A DNA stretch of 64,000 bases. Source: Dermatemys mawii (taxonomy: Eukaryota > Chordata > Testudines > Dermatemydidae). Both the position numbers and the translations under genes were made by a program. The stretch's first letter is position 1. Every line of letters starts with the position of its first letter. The notes under the pieces are model-generated. The model saw nothing but the letters and a program-made list of their open reading frames with translations, made no database searches and was not told where the DNA came from. Shown here one piece after another: positions 1 through 11,700 of this stretch. The DNA is taken from positions 58,755,953 to 58,819,952 of the forward strand of contig ML677334.1 of NCBI GenBank assembly GCA_007922305.1, given 5' to 3'.

Positions 1-97
1 CAGCCAATTTTATCCCCATAGTCATGGATGCACTCTTTAAAAAAGATTTTTAATAGGTCAAGTTTCAATGTCCTGATGGTATTTTAGTTCTCTGCAG

Positions 98-240
98 GGA
101 AACAAACTGATGCAATTTTTATTGCACAAAGTATATCTTTACTCCAACATGCACCGATAATTCAAAAACTGCAGCAGATAATTTCTTTCAACTCTAAGGA
201 CAAAGACCAAAAGTGTTTTCAAAAGTTTCTGAGTGAGAAG
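98..240 (+). CDS. Possible internal exon or gene remnant
   Basis: A 143-nt stretch is preceded by a good acceptor (TTTTAGTTCTCTGCAG) and followed by a weak donor (GTTTAG). In one frame it codes 47 residues, from KQTDAIFIAQSISLLQ to FQKFLSEK, a helical hydrophobic/polar pattern that looks like a folded protein. Upstream, another frame also reads protein-like (ANFIPIVMDALFKKDF) before two stops, so an alternative is a decayed intronless copy. The family is not recognised. Confidence 0.3.
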
Positions 241-1128
241 GTTTAGCACAACACTATCAGACACCATCTGAAGTATAACTGGTAATTGTTCCCATTTTTT
301 ATATAATTGTGACTGTTGCAATACTATTAATCTATATTTACAGTTGAGGTTGCTGTATTTCGTGTCATATGACTTGCCTCTCAATAATCAGTAAGACAAA
401 TCTGTTTTTTAAATTCCCATTGCCCTTCCTCTTTTTCATCCCTTCCATTCTCTCTCAAAATGTTATTACCACCATGGCACCCGACGCCACCTGTGCATAT
501 TCCTTAAGAAGGCAGGTGTATAACTTCCCCATAAGCCAATAAACTCAGACAGTAGGATGGTTATTTGGGTAATACTGTCAGCACTCCCCACAGGACACCA
601 AATAAGTCACATTCACAATATGCTAAGTCTACCCAGGAGCAGGGAGTGAGATTCAGAAGTTTATCTTGTAACGTGGGACTCCCACATACCAGTGTAGCAC
701 ACTGTTGGAAGCCACTGAGTCAACTAATTAAAGACAATTTTATAGCCAGACGATTTGTTACCCTTACCCTGCACACACACAAAATAGCCCAGAGGGAGTT
801 GTGGCTCTCTGCAGCTTTTAAAAAAATATCCTCCATCTTTTGACACATACTGAAATGTAAACTCCTGTTTACATGCATATGCTACTATTCATCTTTAAAC
901 AACATTAATGTTGATTAAAATTATTTTTGTAAATAACATATGGTGACTGTTCTGAAGGTAACACCTGCTGACACACTGAAAGGAATAGCTAGAAGAAAAA
1001 CAAGATGACCTATATAGACCTCTAACAGATCATAAAAGATAACTAATATGTTATATTATTCAGCAAACAGTTTGGTCTGATTTAGTTTTTCCTTCAATAT
1101 TTTTAGTACATTCATCACAAGGAGAAGT
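241..1128. other. No gene recognised
   Basis: AT-rich sequence between the possible plus-strand exon and the first DIRS element. It contains short unrelated open frames without splice signals or recognisable protein similarity. Confidence 0.5.
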
Positions 1129-1330
1129 TACTTACCTTTCAATAACTTGAGTTCTTCGAGATTCTATGGGTGCTCCATTGTAGGGTTTGCACACATTTGT
1201 GTGCTCTCAACCAGAGATTTGGATTAGCAATATCTGCAGGTCTGTGCCTACGCACCACATGGCCTCATGCTTCAGAGTGAGGGCACATAGGGAGGAATGG
1301 ATCTTCTGTTGCACCAGTTTCCTTCTCAAC
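1129..1330 (-). repeat. DIRS inverted terminal repeat, left
   Basis: The sequence is the reverse complement of the block at about 5420-5620, with the same landmarks in the same order. Divergence is visible but alignment is continuous by eye over roughly 170 bp. Confidence 0.7.
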
Positions 1331-1639
1331 TATGCAACAGTTCCTTCTCAACTACAGAATTAGAGACTCCGTAGAAGGAGAAGGGCATGAAGTGAAGCCC
1401 CCCGAGGGACAAAACATCCTGAAGAATTCTAGTTACTGAAAATTAAGCAAACTTTCCTTCTTTTTCAAGTACATGTCCCTACGGGTACTTCACCGTAGAA
1501 GACTTCCAGGCAATAACTCAACATGGAGATGGGTACTGGGGGAGTGGGGGAATCCAAGATGGTGCAGAGGACAGCATCACCAAAGGTCGCATCCGTGTTG
1601 GATGCAGATAGAATAGTGCATTATCTGGAGAACAAGTGA

Positions 1640-2075
1640 ACTAAAGACCAAGTTGTGGCCCTGTAAATTTCAGTGATGGGAACGTCATTGAGGACGGTAA
1701 CCGAAGTGAATTGAGCCCTAATTGAATTTGCTGACATTCTGGCGAGGATGGTTGTATCCTAATGATCTCATAACAGGCTATGATGCAACCTGATAATCTT
1801 TAAAAGGAGACTGATCTTTTATTCTTTCAGAAAAGGATATGGACAGCCTAGGGAAACCACAAAGCATTTAATGCTATCCAGATAGAAGGGTAGTGCCCTC
1901 CAAATATCTACAGTGTGAAGGCGTCTCTCTTCTCTGGAAGAGTGAGGCTTGGTGAAGAATACTGGCAGATGGATATTCTGGTTGATATGGAAGTCTGATG
2001 AAACTTTCGTGACAAACCGAGGACTGGGGCATAGCATGATCTTGTCACAGTAGAAGGTAATATAAGGCACTAAGC
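1640..2075 (-). pseudogene. DIRS tyrosine recombinase remnant
   Basis: The longest frame, 1819-2070, contains a stretch (FVTKVSSDFHINQNIHLPV) and a following region resembling the part of DIRS recombinases that leads into the catalytic helices. The same order of motifs recurs in the other DIRS copies of this window. The C-terminal catalytic part lies in other frames near 1640-1800. Stops and frame changes make it non-functional. Confidence 0.6.
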
Positions 2076-2352
2076 CATGAGTGCTCCAAGTTCTTCCCCT
2101 CTTCTAGATGATGGGGCCATCCAACATCTGAAGGCAAGGGCACAATATTGGTAACATTTTGAACCAGCAACAAGCCAGAAAAAATATTTATGGAGTGGGG
2201 TACACAGTGACATGAAAATATGCATACTGAAGGTTGAGAACAGTAAACTAACCCCATTGACTCAGACAAAGGATTATGGTAGCGCAGGTCACCATCCTGA
2301 AATGCTGCAAAAGAATGTTTGAAGCTCAGGATTGCCCTCCAACTGCCCTTTG

Positions 2353-2960
2353 TTTTGGGAAAAGACAGTTACTTACCTGTATTGTAACCATTGTTGTTCG
2401 AGATGTGGGTGCAGACAGACTCATAGACTTTAAGGTCAGAAGGAACCGTTAAGATCATCTGCACAACACAGGCCACAGAATTTTACCCACCATTCCTGCA
2501 ATATACCTCTCACCTATATCTGAGCTATTGAAGTCCTCAAATCTTTCCATCACACCATCTTCCACTCAGGTTTGTGCATTCCCAGAGCACCAAATATGGA
2601 AAATTTTTCCTAATATCACCCATAGGGGTGGTGCTCACACTCCTCCCATGGGTACGTGAAGGGGGCATCGCCCCAACCCCCCTCAGTTCATTTGCACTGA
2701 AATCCCCAGTTGAAGACTCCAATGCAGAGGGATGGAGGATAGGTCGGTGAATACATGTGTATCCACAGCTCAGAAAACAACATTTACAATACAGGTAAGT
2801 AACCATCTTTTCCCAGATGACTCACAAGCAGTTCCAGCAGGAGGTGGGTTCAGAATCTTATCAAATAGCGGGTGCAGGATTGTCTTTCCAAACTTTGCAT
2901 CCAATCTCGATGCTGTGATGATAGAACAATATCTAGTAAAGGCTGAATTTGTGTAGATGT
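2353..2960 (-). mobile_element. Second DIRS end nested in the first
   Basis: An inverted pair is visible: a block at 2362-2412 (acttacctgtattgtaacc) and its reverse complement at 2755-2812. Beyond it, 2818-2950 resembles the recombinase end of the DIRS copy at 35430-35560 (shared ctcacaagcagt block). This is the same terminal-repeat plus internal-complement arrangement seen at 17200-17512. A short reptilian interspersed repeat (about 2415-2560) lies between the arms. Confidence 0.6.
2415..2560 (+). repeat. SINE-like interspersed repeat fragment
   Basis: The sequence from tcatagactttaaggtcaga through a block on an incomplete list of findings in the tail resembles a common sauropsid short interspersed repeat. 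It is divergent and truncated, and I cannot name the family with confidence. Confidence 0.35.
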
Positions 2961-3850
2961 TCAAATCAAAAATAATTTCCAAGTTATGCAAGTATGTGGC
3001 TCTACCTCAAAATCAGATTTACTGGTCTATAGTTCCCCAGCTTCTCCTTTTAAAGATGGGCACTATGTTAGCTCTCTTCCAGTCTTCTGGGACCTCTCCT
3101 GTCATCCAGGTGTTTGTAAATATTCTTGCCAGTGGTGCTGAGATTTCTCCACCTAATTCCTTCAGTACCCTGGAGTGAACACCATCAGGCACCACTGATC
3201 CAAATTCATTCAAATTGGTCAGAAGATCTTTGATGTTCTTTTCTTATCCCAATCTGCATCCCTTCCCCTTTACTGTCTATGGTAACTTTGCTAATCATCG
3301 GTCACGTTATTTTTTGCAAGAAGACTGACACTAAGTAAGCTTTGAGCAGCTCCGCCTTCCTATCCTCTTCTGTTACCAGCTCACCTTCTCCGCTGAGCAA
3401 CAGACCCACACCGTTCCTTATCTTTCTTTTTTGTCTGACATTTGTCTGAAGAACCCCTTCTTGTTGTCTCTAACATTTCTTTCCAGCTGTAACTCACTCT
3501 TTGCCTGGGCTTTCCTGATTTTGTCCCTACATGAGCACACTATTCCCTCTATGCTTCCTTGGTGACATGCCCCTCCTTCCATTTCCTATATGTATCTCTT
3601 TTGGATTTTAAATAGCTAAAAAGCTCCTTGTGCAGACATATTGGACTCCTGTGGCTCTTCTTATCTTTCCTCTGCATCAGAATAGCTTGATTTTGAGCCT
3701 CTACTGTTAGTAGGAGGACTTTGCCTATTATTTCTCTGAGTTTATTGAAATCTGACTTTGTGAAGTACAGTGTCTTTGTTTTGCTGTTGTCATGTGCTCC
3801 TTGGCGTAGGACCTTGAATTCTAATATGACAGTTTCTCTCATTAACTGCA
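2960..3850 (-). mobile_element. CR1 LINE fragment
   Basis: On the minus strand 3019-3213 reads DGVHSRVLKELGGEI and then WMTGEVPEDWKRANIVPIF, the conserved N-terminal part of the CR1 reverse transcriptase. Upstream on that strand, 3549-3851 carries the linker between endonuclease and reverse transcriptase. The frame is broken between the two parts and the catalytic core is missing, so this is an inactive fragment sitting within the DIRS element. Confidence 0.8.
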
Positions 3851-3855
3851 TCCAT

Positions 3856-5370
3856 CACTAGAGAGTTGGGACTGTGGTGTGAGGAGAAATATTCCAGCTC
3901 ATTGACTGGTATACAATATTTTGTCTCCGATTTTGAAGACTTCTGAGTCCCCAGTATTGTCCCAAGTCCATAGGAGGGGCAGTAGGCATCAGTGCCGGAA
4001 ATGCTACAGGAGATTGCAACATATAGATAGGTGGATGGGTAAGTACCACGGGTTGAACACTTGCTGGAACCTGAAGAGAGGAGGTGGTTGGCAGGCACAG
4101 AGGTACTGTGGTAAATTCTCATGTAAAGGGGTGACGCTGGTTCCTCCAAAATGAAGAGGTCTTCCTGTGAGAGAAGCCTAAAGTTTTCGGGAAAGCTTTG
4201 ATAGTGTATAGGAGGGGTCGGCAACCTTTCAGAAGTGGGATGCCGAGCCTTCATTGATTCACTCTAATTGAAGGTTCCTTGAGCCAGTAATACATTTTAA
4301 CATTTTGAGAAGGTCTCTTCCTATAAGTCTACAACATATAACTAAACTATTGTTGTATGTAAAGTAAATCAGGTTTTTAAAATGTTTAAGAAGCTTAATT
4401 TAAATTAAATTAAAATGCATTGCCTTCCGGACCAGTGGCCAGGACCCAGGCAGTGAGTGCCACTGAAAATCAGCTTCCGCCTTCGGCACCCGTGCCATAG
4501 GTTGCCTACCCCTGGTATACTGCCTAGACTGGGAGCAGTACTGGAGACCTAGTTGGGTGGACAGGAAGGAAGTTGCAGCTGGTGCTTAAGGAGCTGTCAA
4601 AGTGGGATCTCAGTGCTCCAAGCATATATGATCTGAGGTATTAGAAGAGGAGCAGAGGTAAGAGAGGGCTCCATGTGAGTCTGAGTAACAGACAGTACCA
4701 CTGCCTTGTACTTTCTCATGTCCTTCGATTCTGATGAGTCTCAGTGCCTCGATGGTCCTGGGAAAGATGACTTTCGTCATTTCTTGTTGGCAGGCTTATC
4801 CTGAGACGTCTGTTTAGATGGTACCAAGGGCCCAGTGTCGATGCCTGACAGAGCCTCAGAGGTACCCATTCTGGGACAAAAGGTCTTCTCAGAAACAGTT
4901 CTAAGAAGTGACTTATCTCTTTTTCTTCTCCTAGGAGAGGGAGACTCTCTTTTCTTGGTATGTTTTATCTCCACAGTAGCCCTGGGAGGTGCTGAAATAC
5001 TCAGGGGCAGTGGGGGAATTCAAACCCGACAGGCCTGAGAGTTCCATGAGGAAGAATTTCAGCTCAGCTCCCTTTGCAAGACCTGCTCTTACACGCCATA
5101 CAGACTCTGCACTTGGGATGGGACATGAGAGTCTCTGAGACACCAGGGACAGATATAATGCCCATCACTCCGGGGACAAAACATTTTGCAAGTCTGACAG
5201 TCTTTGAATCCTGGAGCCTTCGGCATACACCAGGTATAAGCCTGAGAGGGCCAAGGAATCAGTCCTGGAGACTGGGGAAAAGAAAAAAGGTAGGTGGAGA
5301 CACCCTCTCCCCAAGGCATAAATTTGTGCCAAAGTAAAATATAAAAGAAATAAAATGAATAACGGAACAA
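3856..5370 (-). pseudogene. DIRS gag-like region
   Basis: The frame at 5089-5370 contains a Cys-rich module (CQTC, then CPRSDGHYICPWC), the zinc-knuckle-like part of DIRS gag proteins in this window's family. The following Ser/Arg/Lys-rich coding at 4770-5140 and the region down to about 3860 are consistent with the rest of gag. A hAT-like insertion at about 4210-4515 and several frame breaks interrupt it. Confidence 0.6.
4210..4515. mobile_element. Short hAT-like non-autonomous element
   Basis: It begins gaggggtcggcaacctttc and ends ggttgcctacccctg, inverted to each other in the style of hAT termini (CAGGGG-TCGGCAA type). The interior is AT-rich and non-coding. A clear 8-bp target duplication could not be assigned. 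It lies inside DIRS gag sequence and is therefore younger than that element. Confidence 0.6.
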
Positions 5371-5399
5371 TGACTTAGTAGTTGCTAGGAAGCAGCAGA

Positions 5400-5640
5400 C
5401 ATTCAGATGTTCTGTCCTGAGCTGCAGGTGGCTGAAAAGGAACTGGACGGGTGGCAGGTCTGCTTCTCCCTATGTGCCCTCACTCTAAAGCAGCAGGCCA
5501 TGTGGTGCACAGGTGCAAACTCCATTAATTCAAATCTCCAGTTGACAGCACACAGGTGTGTACACATCCTACAACAGAGCACCCACAGAAGAATGATATC
5601 GAAGAACCACCGTGATATTTTATTTCTGTAATATGCACTG
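5400..5640 (-). repeat. DIRS inverted terminal repeat, right
   Basis: The reverse complement of this block matches the left repeat at 1150-1330. It marks the outer (upstream, gag-side) end of the first DIRS copy. Confidence 0.7.
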
Positions 5641-5990
5641 CTGACATACATCATTCTGCATATGCTTTCATTAGTAATGCTAACTGATGAAGCGTATCAT
5701 ATCCCGATTTGGCATTAAAATTGGTTGAATTTTTCCAGTGGAACAGTTTATCATTCAAAATGCCTTTTGTCATCACCAAAACTTACTTCTGGACATTTCA
5801 CTTTATGGGAAATTTTGAATTATTTCTTCTCTTTCAGATTTGGAATGAAACAAATTTCAAAATCACAGAATTTACAGTGAAATGGACATTTCAGTTCCTG
5901 CACAGTTCTACCTGGTATTTCTAATGCCAGTAATTTCCATCCTGTACTTTTGGTGGGAAAGAGCAAGCCCTGCCACTATGGAAAGCAATT
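5640..5990. other. Unassigned sequence
   Basis: AT-rich, with repeated ttcag/tttca words suggestive of an old interspersed repeat. No coding or RNA signature seen. Confidence 0.4.
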
Positions 5991-6600
5991 GGTTCCAAAC
6001 AAAGCATATTTGTATATATTTGGGAGCTCGTGTGTTTCTCGTGGGGTCCCACCAGAATCAGTTCTTGGCTTTAAACTATATAATATTTTTAACAATGACC
6101 TGGAAGAAAACATAAAATCATCACTGATAAAAAAAGAAATGGAATGGACATAAAAAATCTGGGGTGTGTGTAAGGAAATAACAAAGTGGATACGTCACTA
6201 ATATAGAGTGATGTGGATTGTTTAGTAAGCTGAGTGCAAGAAAAAATGTATGTTTTAATATGGTTAAAGGTAATGTATACATCTACGAAGAAAGAATGTG
6301 GGCCTTACAGAATGGGGGAGGGACTCTATCCTGGGAAGCAGTGACTCTGAAAAAATTTGGGGATTGTGGAGGATGATTAGCTGAACATGAGCTCCGAGTG
6401 TGACACTATGGCCAAAAGGGCAAATGCAACCTTTGGATGCATAAATAAGGGAATGCTGAGTAGACAGAGAAATTATTTTATCTCTGTACTGGTGTGACCA
6501 CTGCTGAAACAGATCTGGTATCCACAGCTCAAGAAGAATGTTGACAAATTGGAGAGTTCAGGGAAGAGTCTTGAGAATGATTAAAGGACTGGAAAACATG
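5990..6600 (+). mobile_element. CR1 LINE fragment
   Basis: The plus strand reads VSRGVPPESVLGFKLYN followed by FNNDLEE, matching the CR1 reverse transcriptase segment that precedes the C-terminal domain. Further along, 6390-6600 resembles the CR1 thumb region (a block coding for numerous-repeat cataloguing of hybrid frames; stop codons present). It is broken and ends where a hAT-like element begins at 6601. Confidence 0.65.
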
Positions 6601-7097
6601 CAGGGGTCGGCAAACATTTTGGCCCAAGGGCCACATCGGGTTTGCAAAATTATATGGAGGACCTGGTAGGGAAGGCCCCACTGCCAATCCAGGCCCCTCC
6701 CACTTCCCACCCCAGACTGCCCCCTCAGAATCCCTGACCCATCCAACCCCCCACACCTTGTCCCCTGACTTTCCCTTCCAGAGACCCCTAACCACCCCCC
6801 AGGACCCCACTCCCTACCCACTTCCCCTGCTCCCTATCACCTGACTGACCCAACTCCTATCCACCCTCCCGCCCCCTAACAACCACCCCAGAACCCCACC
6901 CCCTATCCAACCCACCCTGCTCCCTGACTGCCTCCTCTAGAGGCCCCACCACCACCTCAGAACCCCCTCCATCCCCCATCCTTACCACAGCTGTTCGGCG
7001 CGGCTCTGGGGGGGGGGGAGCATGCAGCCCCAGCCCCCCAGAAAGATGCCCGCATAGCGTGGCTCCGGGGGGAGGGGCTGTAGTTTGCCCACCCCTG
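6601..7097. mobile_element. hAT-like element with C-rich interior
   Basis: Ends are caggggtcggcaaac and gtttgcccacccctg, inverted. The inside, about 6660-6990, is an imperfect C-rich tandem array (cccctgac / ccaaccccccac words), typical of some reptilian hAT derivatives. There is no transposase, so it is non-autonomous. A nine-G run lies near 7010. Confidence 0.7.
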
Positions 7098-8621
7098 TCT
7101 TATAGTAACGGAGACCTGGTGGATTCAAAAGGGTGAATCCCCCAGGTTAGGCTGAAGAGGGGAAAGCCTGAATATTGGTTATTTGGCATGTTATCCATTT
7201 CACACTGCACTGAACCCAAATAAATGCCCAGTATTTGGGGGTTTAGTGCCCTCTCCCAATAAAGTTAACAGTTAATGAAGTTGTAAAACTTCTACTTTTA
7301 AATATACCTCTGTATCTATGTTCATTCTCCTGTGTGTTCTGATCAGCACAGGCTTTGCAGAGACAAACAAAACCAAGTTTTAAAAAACATAATGGGCCTT
7401 ATTTTCTACAACACTGTACCAATGCAAAGTGAGCACAAATCGCTACTGCCACTATTGAGAGTGGAGTGATCTGATATTTCACATTCACATGTATTATTTT
7501 GCACAAGTGTAAATACCTGCAGTATGCAAAGGCAGGAGAGAAACAGGTCCAATGTTAACTGAAATGTTTCATAAATTGTTTTGGTAATATTGAAATGAAA
7601 ACAAATCTTATTTTGATTTAAACAGCCCCCTGGAGTGTTTGCAATTAAAATACTGTACAGTACCACTGTGCTAGTACATCAAAGCTGCAAAGTGAAACTA
7701 AGTAAAAATGACAATAGAAGCGATCAGTCTATTTTCAATGCCTAGTCTGAGTGAAGTGCAAAAACTAAACAAGCAATATAGCGGTGAAGAGCACAATAAA
7801 GTAATTTTTTAAAATTCTGTCAAACTGTAATAAGCTAAGATTGTTTTGAACATAATAGAAGATAAAAATATTAATCTATCAGTGTTCTTAGAACCATGCA
7901 AGTATTTTTAATATAATTTGTATGCAAAGCACAACAAACAGAAATTAAATGTTGTTAATGACGAAAAAGAAACACAATGTAGTTTTTCTTTATCTTAGAT
8001 AGAAAAGTTATAATGTGAGATTAATTCTTCAATACAGAATTTAGGGAATTTTACAGTATCTGATCTCTCATAAGAGTTTTGTAGCTAAAGCAACTGTATT
8101 TTCAAAACTTCTGCTTCACTAGGCCCTGATTTTGCAATTAACTCTACACAGGCTCAGGGGGTCCATCTGCTTGGTGCCAAATACAGCATCAGTGCTCCAG
8201 TCAAATTTCATAGAGAAGATGCCATTATGGAATATCTGTTGCCTTCCAATTTATAAAGTGATAAAAGATTTAGCATGTTCATTGCTTTGCAGAACAGAGG
8301 TCAGGAAAATGGAACAGGAAACACTTAACACATTAAATGTACAAGTAAAATTAACACTGCAGCATCAAATTAATAACTGTATACTTATCCTAAAGGAAGT
8401 CATTTAGGAATGTCAGGACCAAATCCCACAGTCCTAGCACAGAAAAATAGCAATGGATGTTAATAGGGGGTGTTACTTGCACATTGCCAAGAAGATTGTG
8501 TGCTTATATACCGAAAATTTAATAAAATTGTGCTGAAGTATTTAAAAGAAGTCAGTAACTAACCAGATTTAAGTGATCCTGTTTTATTTCTGATAAACAA
8601 AACAGTTCTAATGGTACCCAC
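7098..8621. other. Downstream intron, no gene recognised
   Basis: AT-rich sequence downstream of the last visible exon of the coiled-coil gene. I saw no additional exon with splice sites in a compatible phase. Confidence 0.5.
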
Positions 8622-8781
8622 CGTCAGATCTTCCAAATTTTTCTGCCTAGTCCATAATAATCTTCCATATGTTTTTTCCTCATGCTGTATTCTCTTCTCA
8701 TATTTTTCTAATTCATTCTGGAGGTAATCAATTATCCTCTGATTTTTCTCCTGCTTACAGCTAACAGCACTAAAATTTTCC
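8622..8781 (-). CDS. Coiled-coil gene, exon 10 of those visible
   Basis: The acceptor is TTCTTTTAAAG. One base completes the split Arg codon, then 53 codons run from [14 protein letters not shown] to RQKNLEDLT. The donor is GTGGGT, phase 0. Further coding exons should lie below coordinate 1, because no stop is reached and no convincing later exon was seen between 1 and 8600 on this strand. Confidence 0.85.
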
Positions 8782-11700
8782 CTTTAAAAGAAAAAAGTTC
8801 ATAATAAAAATTAAAATATTAAAAACTGATTTTTTAGTCTTACCTTATATAGTTTAATATTAATTTTACTGTAGACAAGAAGACAGACAAATCTTACATA
8901 TGTTAAGATCCATTTGAAAAACCATCTAGAACCATGTGATAGATATAACTTATGTTCTTTCAAACCACCTCACATTTACTCTGCCCACTAATCCATCTCC
9001 ATCAAATTATTAACTTTCAAAACTCTCAGCAACTTCAAAAAAAGCATCTACTCTAAAAATATCAGCTTTTCTAGGAAAGGATCATTTTCCCCTCACATGT
9101 GAAGTTTTCCTCTAAAATTATACCATTGTGAGATGCAGAACAGTCAGTAATAAGCTCTGGACCAATATCTGATGACTCATCAGGGATAGAGCTTTTAATC
9201 ACTGAAAAAGCTTTCCAGTGGGATAGAGTATTAGTTTCTAGACCTCATCAGACCTTGGACATTTCTTCTTAAAACTGTGCCTTTTTGATTAATATAAAAG
9301 GTATGTTAGGCCATCTTTAAAGGGTTCTAAAATGTATTTGTTATAATTTTCCTCAAAGGTCTGTAAATGAGTATTCATGTTACTAATGGAGCCACATTTT
9401 CACACAAAAGGATATGAAAAATAAAAAATAGCAAATTAGGGATCCCACAGATAATACAGTATTTGATCATGCAATTAAAGGCAATCTTCAGTGCTTTACT
9501 TTGTAACCTAAATGTTGTTTTAAAACAGCTTTTTTGGGGAAGGAGAGGGAATGCAATTCCTCCCTTTTTTAAAAAAATGCACACACACACACATAAAAAA
9601 GCCATCATGTATAATCATGATGATCTCACACGTGTCATCAGCAGTTCTGGAAACTTCAGATCCACTGCACAGACCTCCACTGCTTACTAACAGCATATCT
9701 GGTAGCAGTAGTAGAACTAGCCACTAGCAAAAAATGAGGGACATACTTTGCCAATGGGATTTACAGCTATCCACTGAAAGCATAGGAAGGCTGAGATTCA
9801 GGAATCCTGGATTCAATTCCACATTGGGGAGGAAAGTATGTTCTATTGGTTACAGACCCTTCTGTTCTGTTTCCCCCAGCTTGCACCTCTCACCAGCATG
9901 TACTCCCTAACCTGTCCCTTTGAGCCCACTTCCTTCTTTTTATATCCCAGGCATATTATGTAGGCAGCTAGGCACAGGGAAGAGAAAGGTTCCAGCATGA
10001 TTAGATATGCACACTCCCAGTTCTCTTAGAACCCCAAGTGTTGGCTATCTCCCACTAATCCAACCAAACTTGCCCTTCTCTACCCTCAGTCAGACAGAGG
10101 AGCTTGGTGCAGTTGGCAATGTGGTAGATTCTTGCTTAGAATTGCTAGTTCTATGCAGTTTCTACCAGGTTTTTATTTTATTTTTGTTTTTCACAGGGAG
10201 AATGAAAGGCAATAAGGTTTTTCAAAATGGTTCACAATTTTTATTGTGTTGTCTTGATTGGCTTTAGGGTGCTACTGTGTTTTCCTTAATTAGTGTGTTT
10301 GCATAGGGATTTGTGATAGTCTTTTTAGTTACACAGCTGCTGCTACTCTGGAAAAATTTTCATTTTATAGTACTGTTTTAGTACTATTTAGGTCAAAAAT
10401 TCTATTTTATTCTTGTAGTTTACATTTAGGGGTTTTTGTTGTTGTTGTTTTTTGGTTTTTTACAGTTAAACAGTAGTATGTGGGAGAGGAGATCAGATAA
10501 AAGTGTGAGAGAGTAAGCAATAGCCATGAGTGAAGGCAACACCAGGAACCCTATGTCCCCAGTTTCTCCACCAAGCCAGGCTGGAATCAGCACCAGGAAT
10601 CAAGGGCTGTTGCCTCCAGCTGCTTCCCTCAAGTGTGCCCGGTTTCTTCACAGAAACAGTAACTCCCATATTATGGATCTGCTGATGAATAGACTAAAAA
10701 TCTACTGAGGTATTTGAATGATCTTTTGTCACTGGGTCTAAGAGATTGAGTCAAACTTAAACAGGAAAGTTTCTTACATGCTACTTGCCTTAATTTCTTA
10801 ATATCTACATTAATCCTCACAGATGAGTTGATCTCTCGCCTCATAGATGGGTCAGTTCAAGCATTTTGAAGAGGATGCTGGGAACCTTGAATTTACCCAT
10901 CTGGCAAACTACCAGAAGAGTTATTCTAAAGTCGTATACAATCACTTAAACCAATCACCATTCCACCCAAAAGTAAAATGTATAATCCAAAAAGATAAGC
11001 ATGTTTAACATTTAAGTGGAACTGGCTCAAGGGAAAGCCTTCTTTAAGATATGTACATAAAATGCCAACTGCTGGGATGGATTATTAGAGACATTAATAG
11101 AACAAAAGAAATTAACAGATAAATATTCCTTTCTTCTGCATATTCACCACTAATCCTCACTAATGGGAAATAAGAATCAGCAAGAAGGAGCAAGCAATGA
11201 GAAAGGGAAGGAAAAGTTTCTTTCTCCCTCTTTCCCTTCTGCCACCCTTTTTATAAAAAATACACACAGGCTGTATGCTCCAATGACTACAGAGGCCATA
11301 GGTACACTATCCTAGTTTTCCAGCAATTCATATGGGTGAGAAATTCCACTTATGTTGTATGGTTTCTGGGCAGAGGAGAATGGTAAAAATTAGATGGGGA
11401 ACAAGCAACTTCAACCATTTGGATCCAAGTCTTGGAAATGGAGTGGCTTCAGATCTTTAAGAGTGAGATGGGATACCTGAAAAGCAGAGGCTCAAGAAAT
11501 ATTCAAAGTATTTTTTACAGAATAACAAAATCATTGCTCTTTAACAACAGTAGGAATTGGAAAAATTGTTGAGGAATACCTCAGCTGCAGGAGTGCTGAA
11601 CTCAAGGACTATTCAGAATTAGAGAGTTACTGGAAGTGACCAAATGCTACAATCTTTCACTACCAACTTCAGTTGCTCTTAAAGATTCTTGGCCAGAACC

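Larger units (their letters stand above)
1129..5640 (-). mobile_element. DIRS-like retrotransposon, interrupted by later insertions
   Basis: The two ends are inverted copies: the left end from about 1150 (motifs for a cttcgag block, gggtgctc and a gagggcacatagggag block) matches the reverse complement of 5400-5620. Between them, read on the minus strand, are gag-like coding on the right and a tyrosine recombinase remnant on the left, the order known for DIRS elements. The middle has been replaced or interrupted by another DIRS end (2353-2960) and a CR1 fragment (2960-3850), and a short hAT-like element sits in the gag part. All reading frames are broken, so this is a dead copy. Confidence 0.75.

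Noticed and set aside
6601..7107. hAT-like element apparently inserted without a target duplication
   Set aside because: The right flank resembles the continuing CR1 sequence for only about nine bases and then diverges, so the missing duplication cannot be argued.
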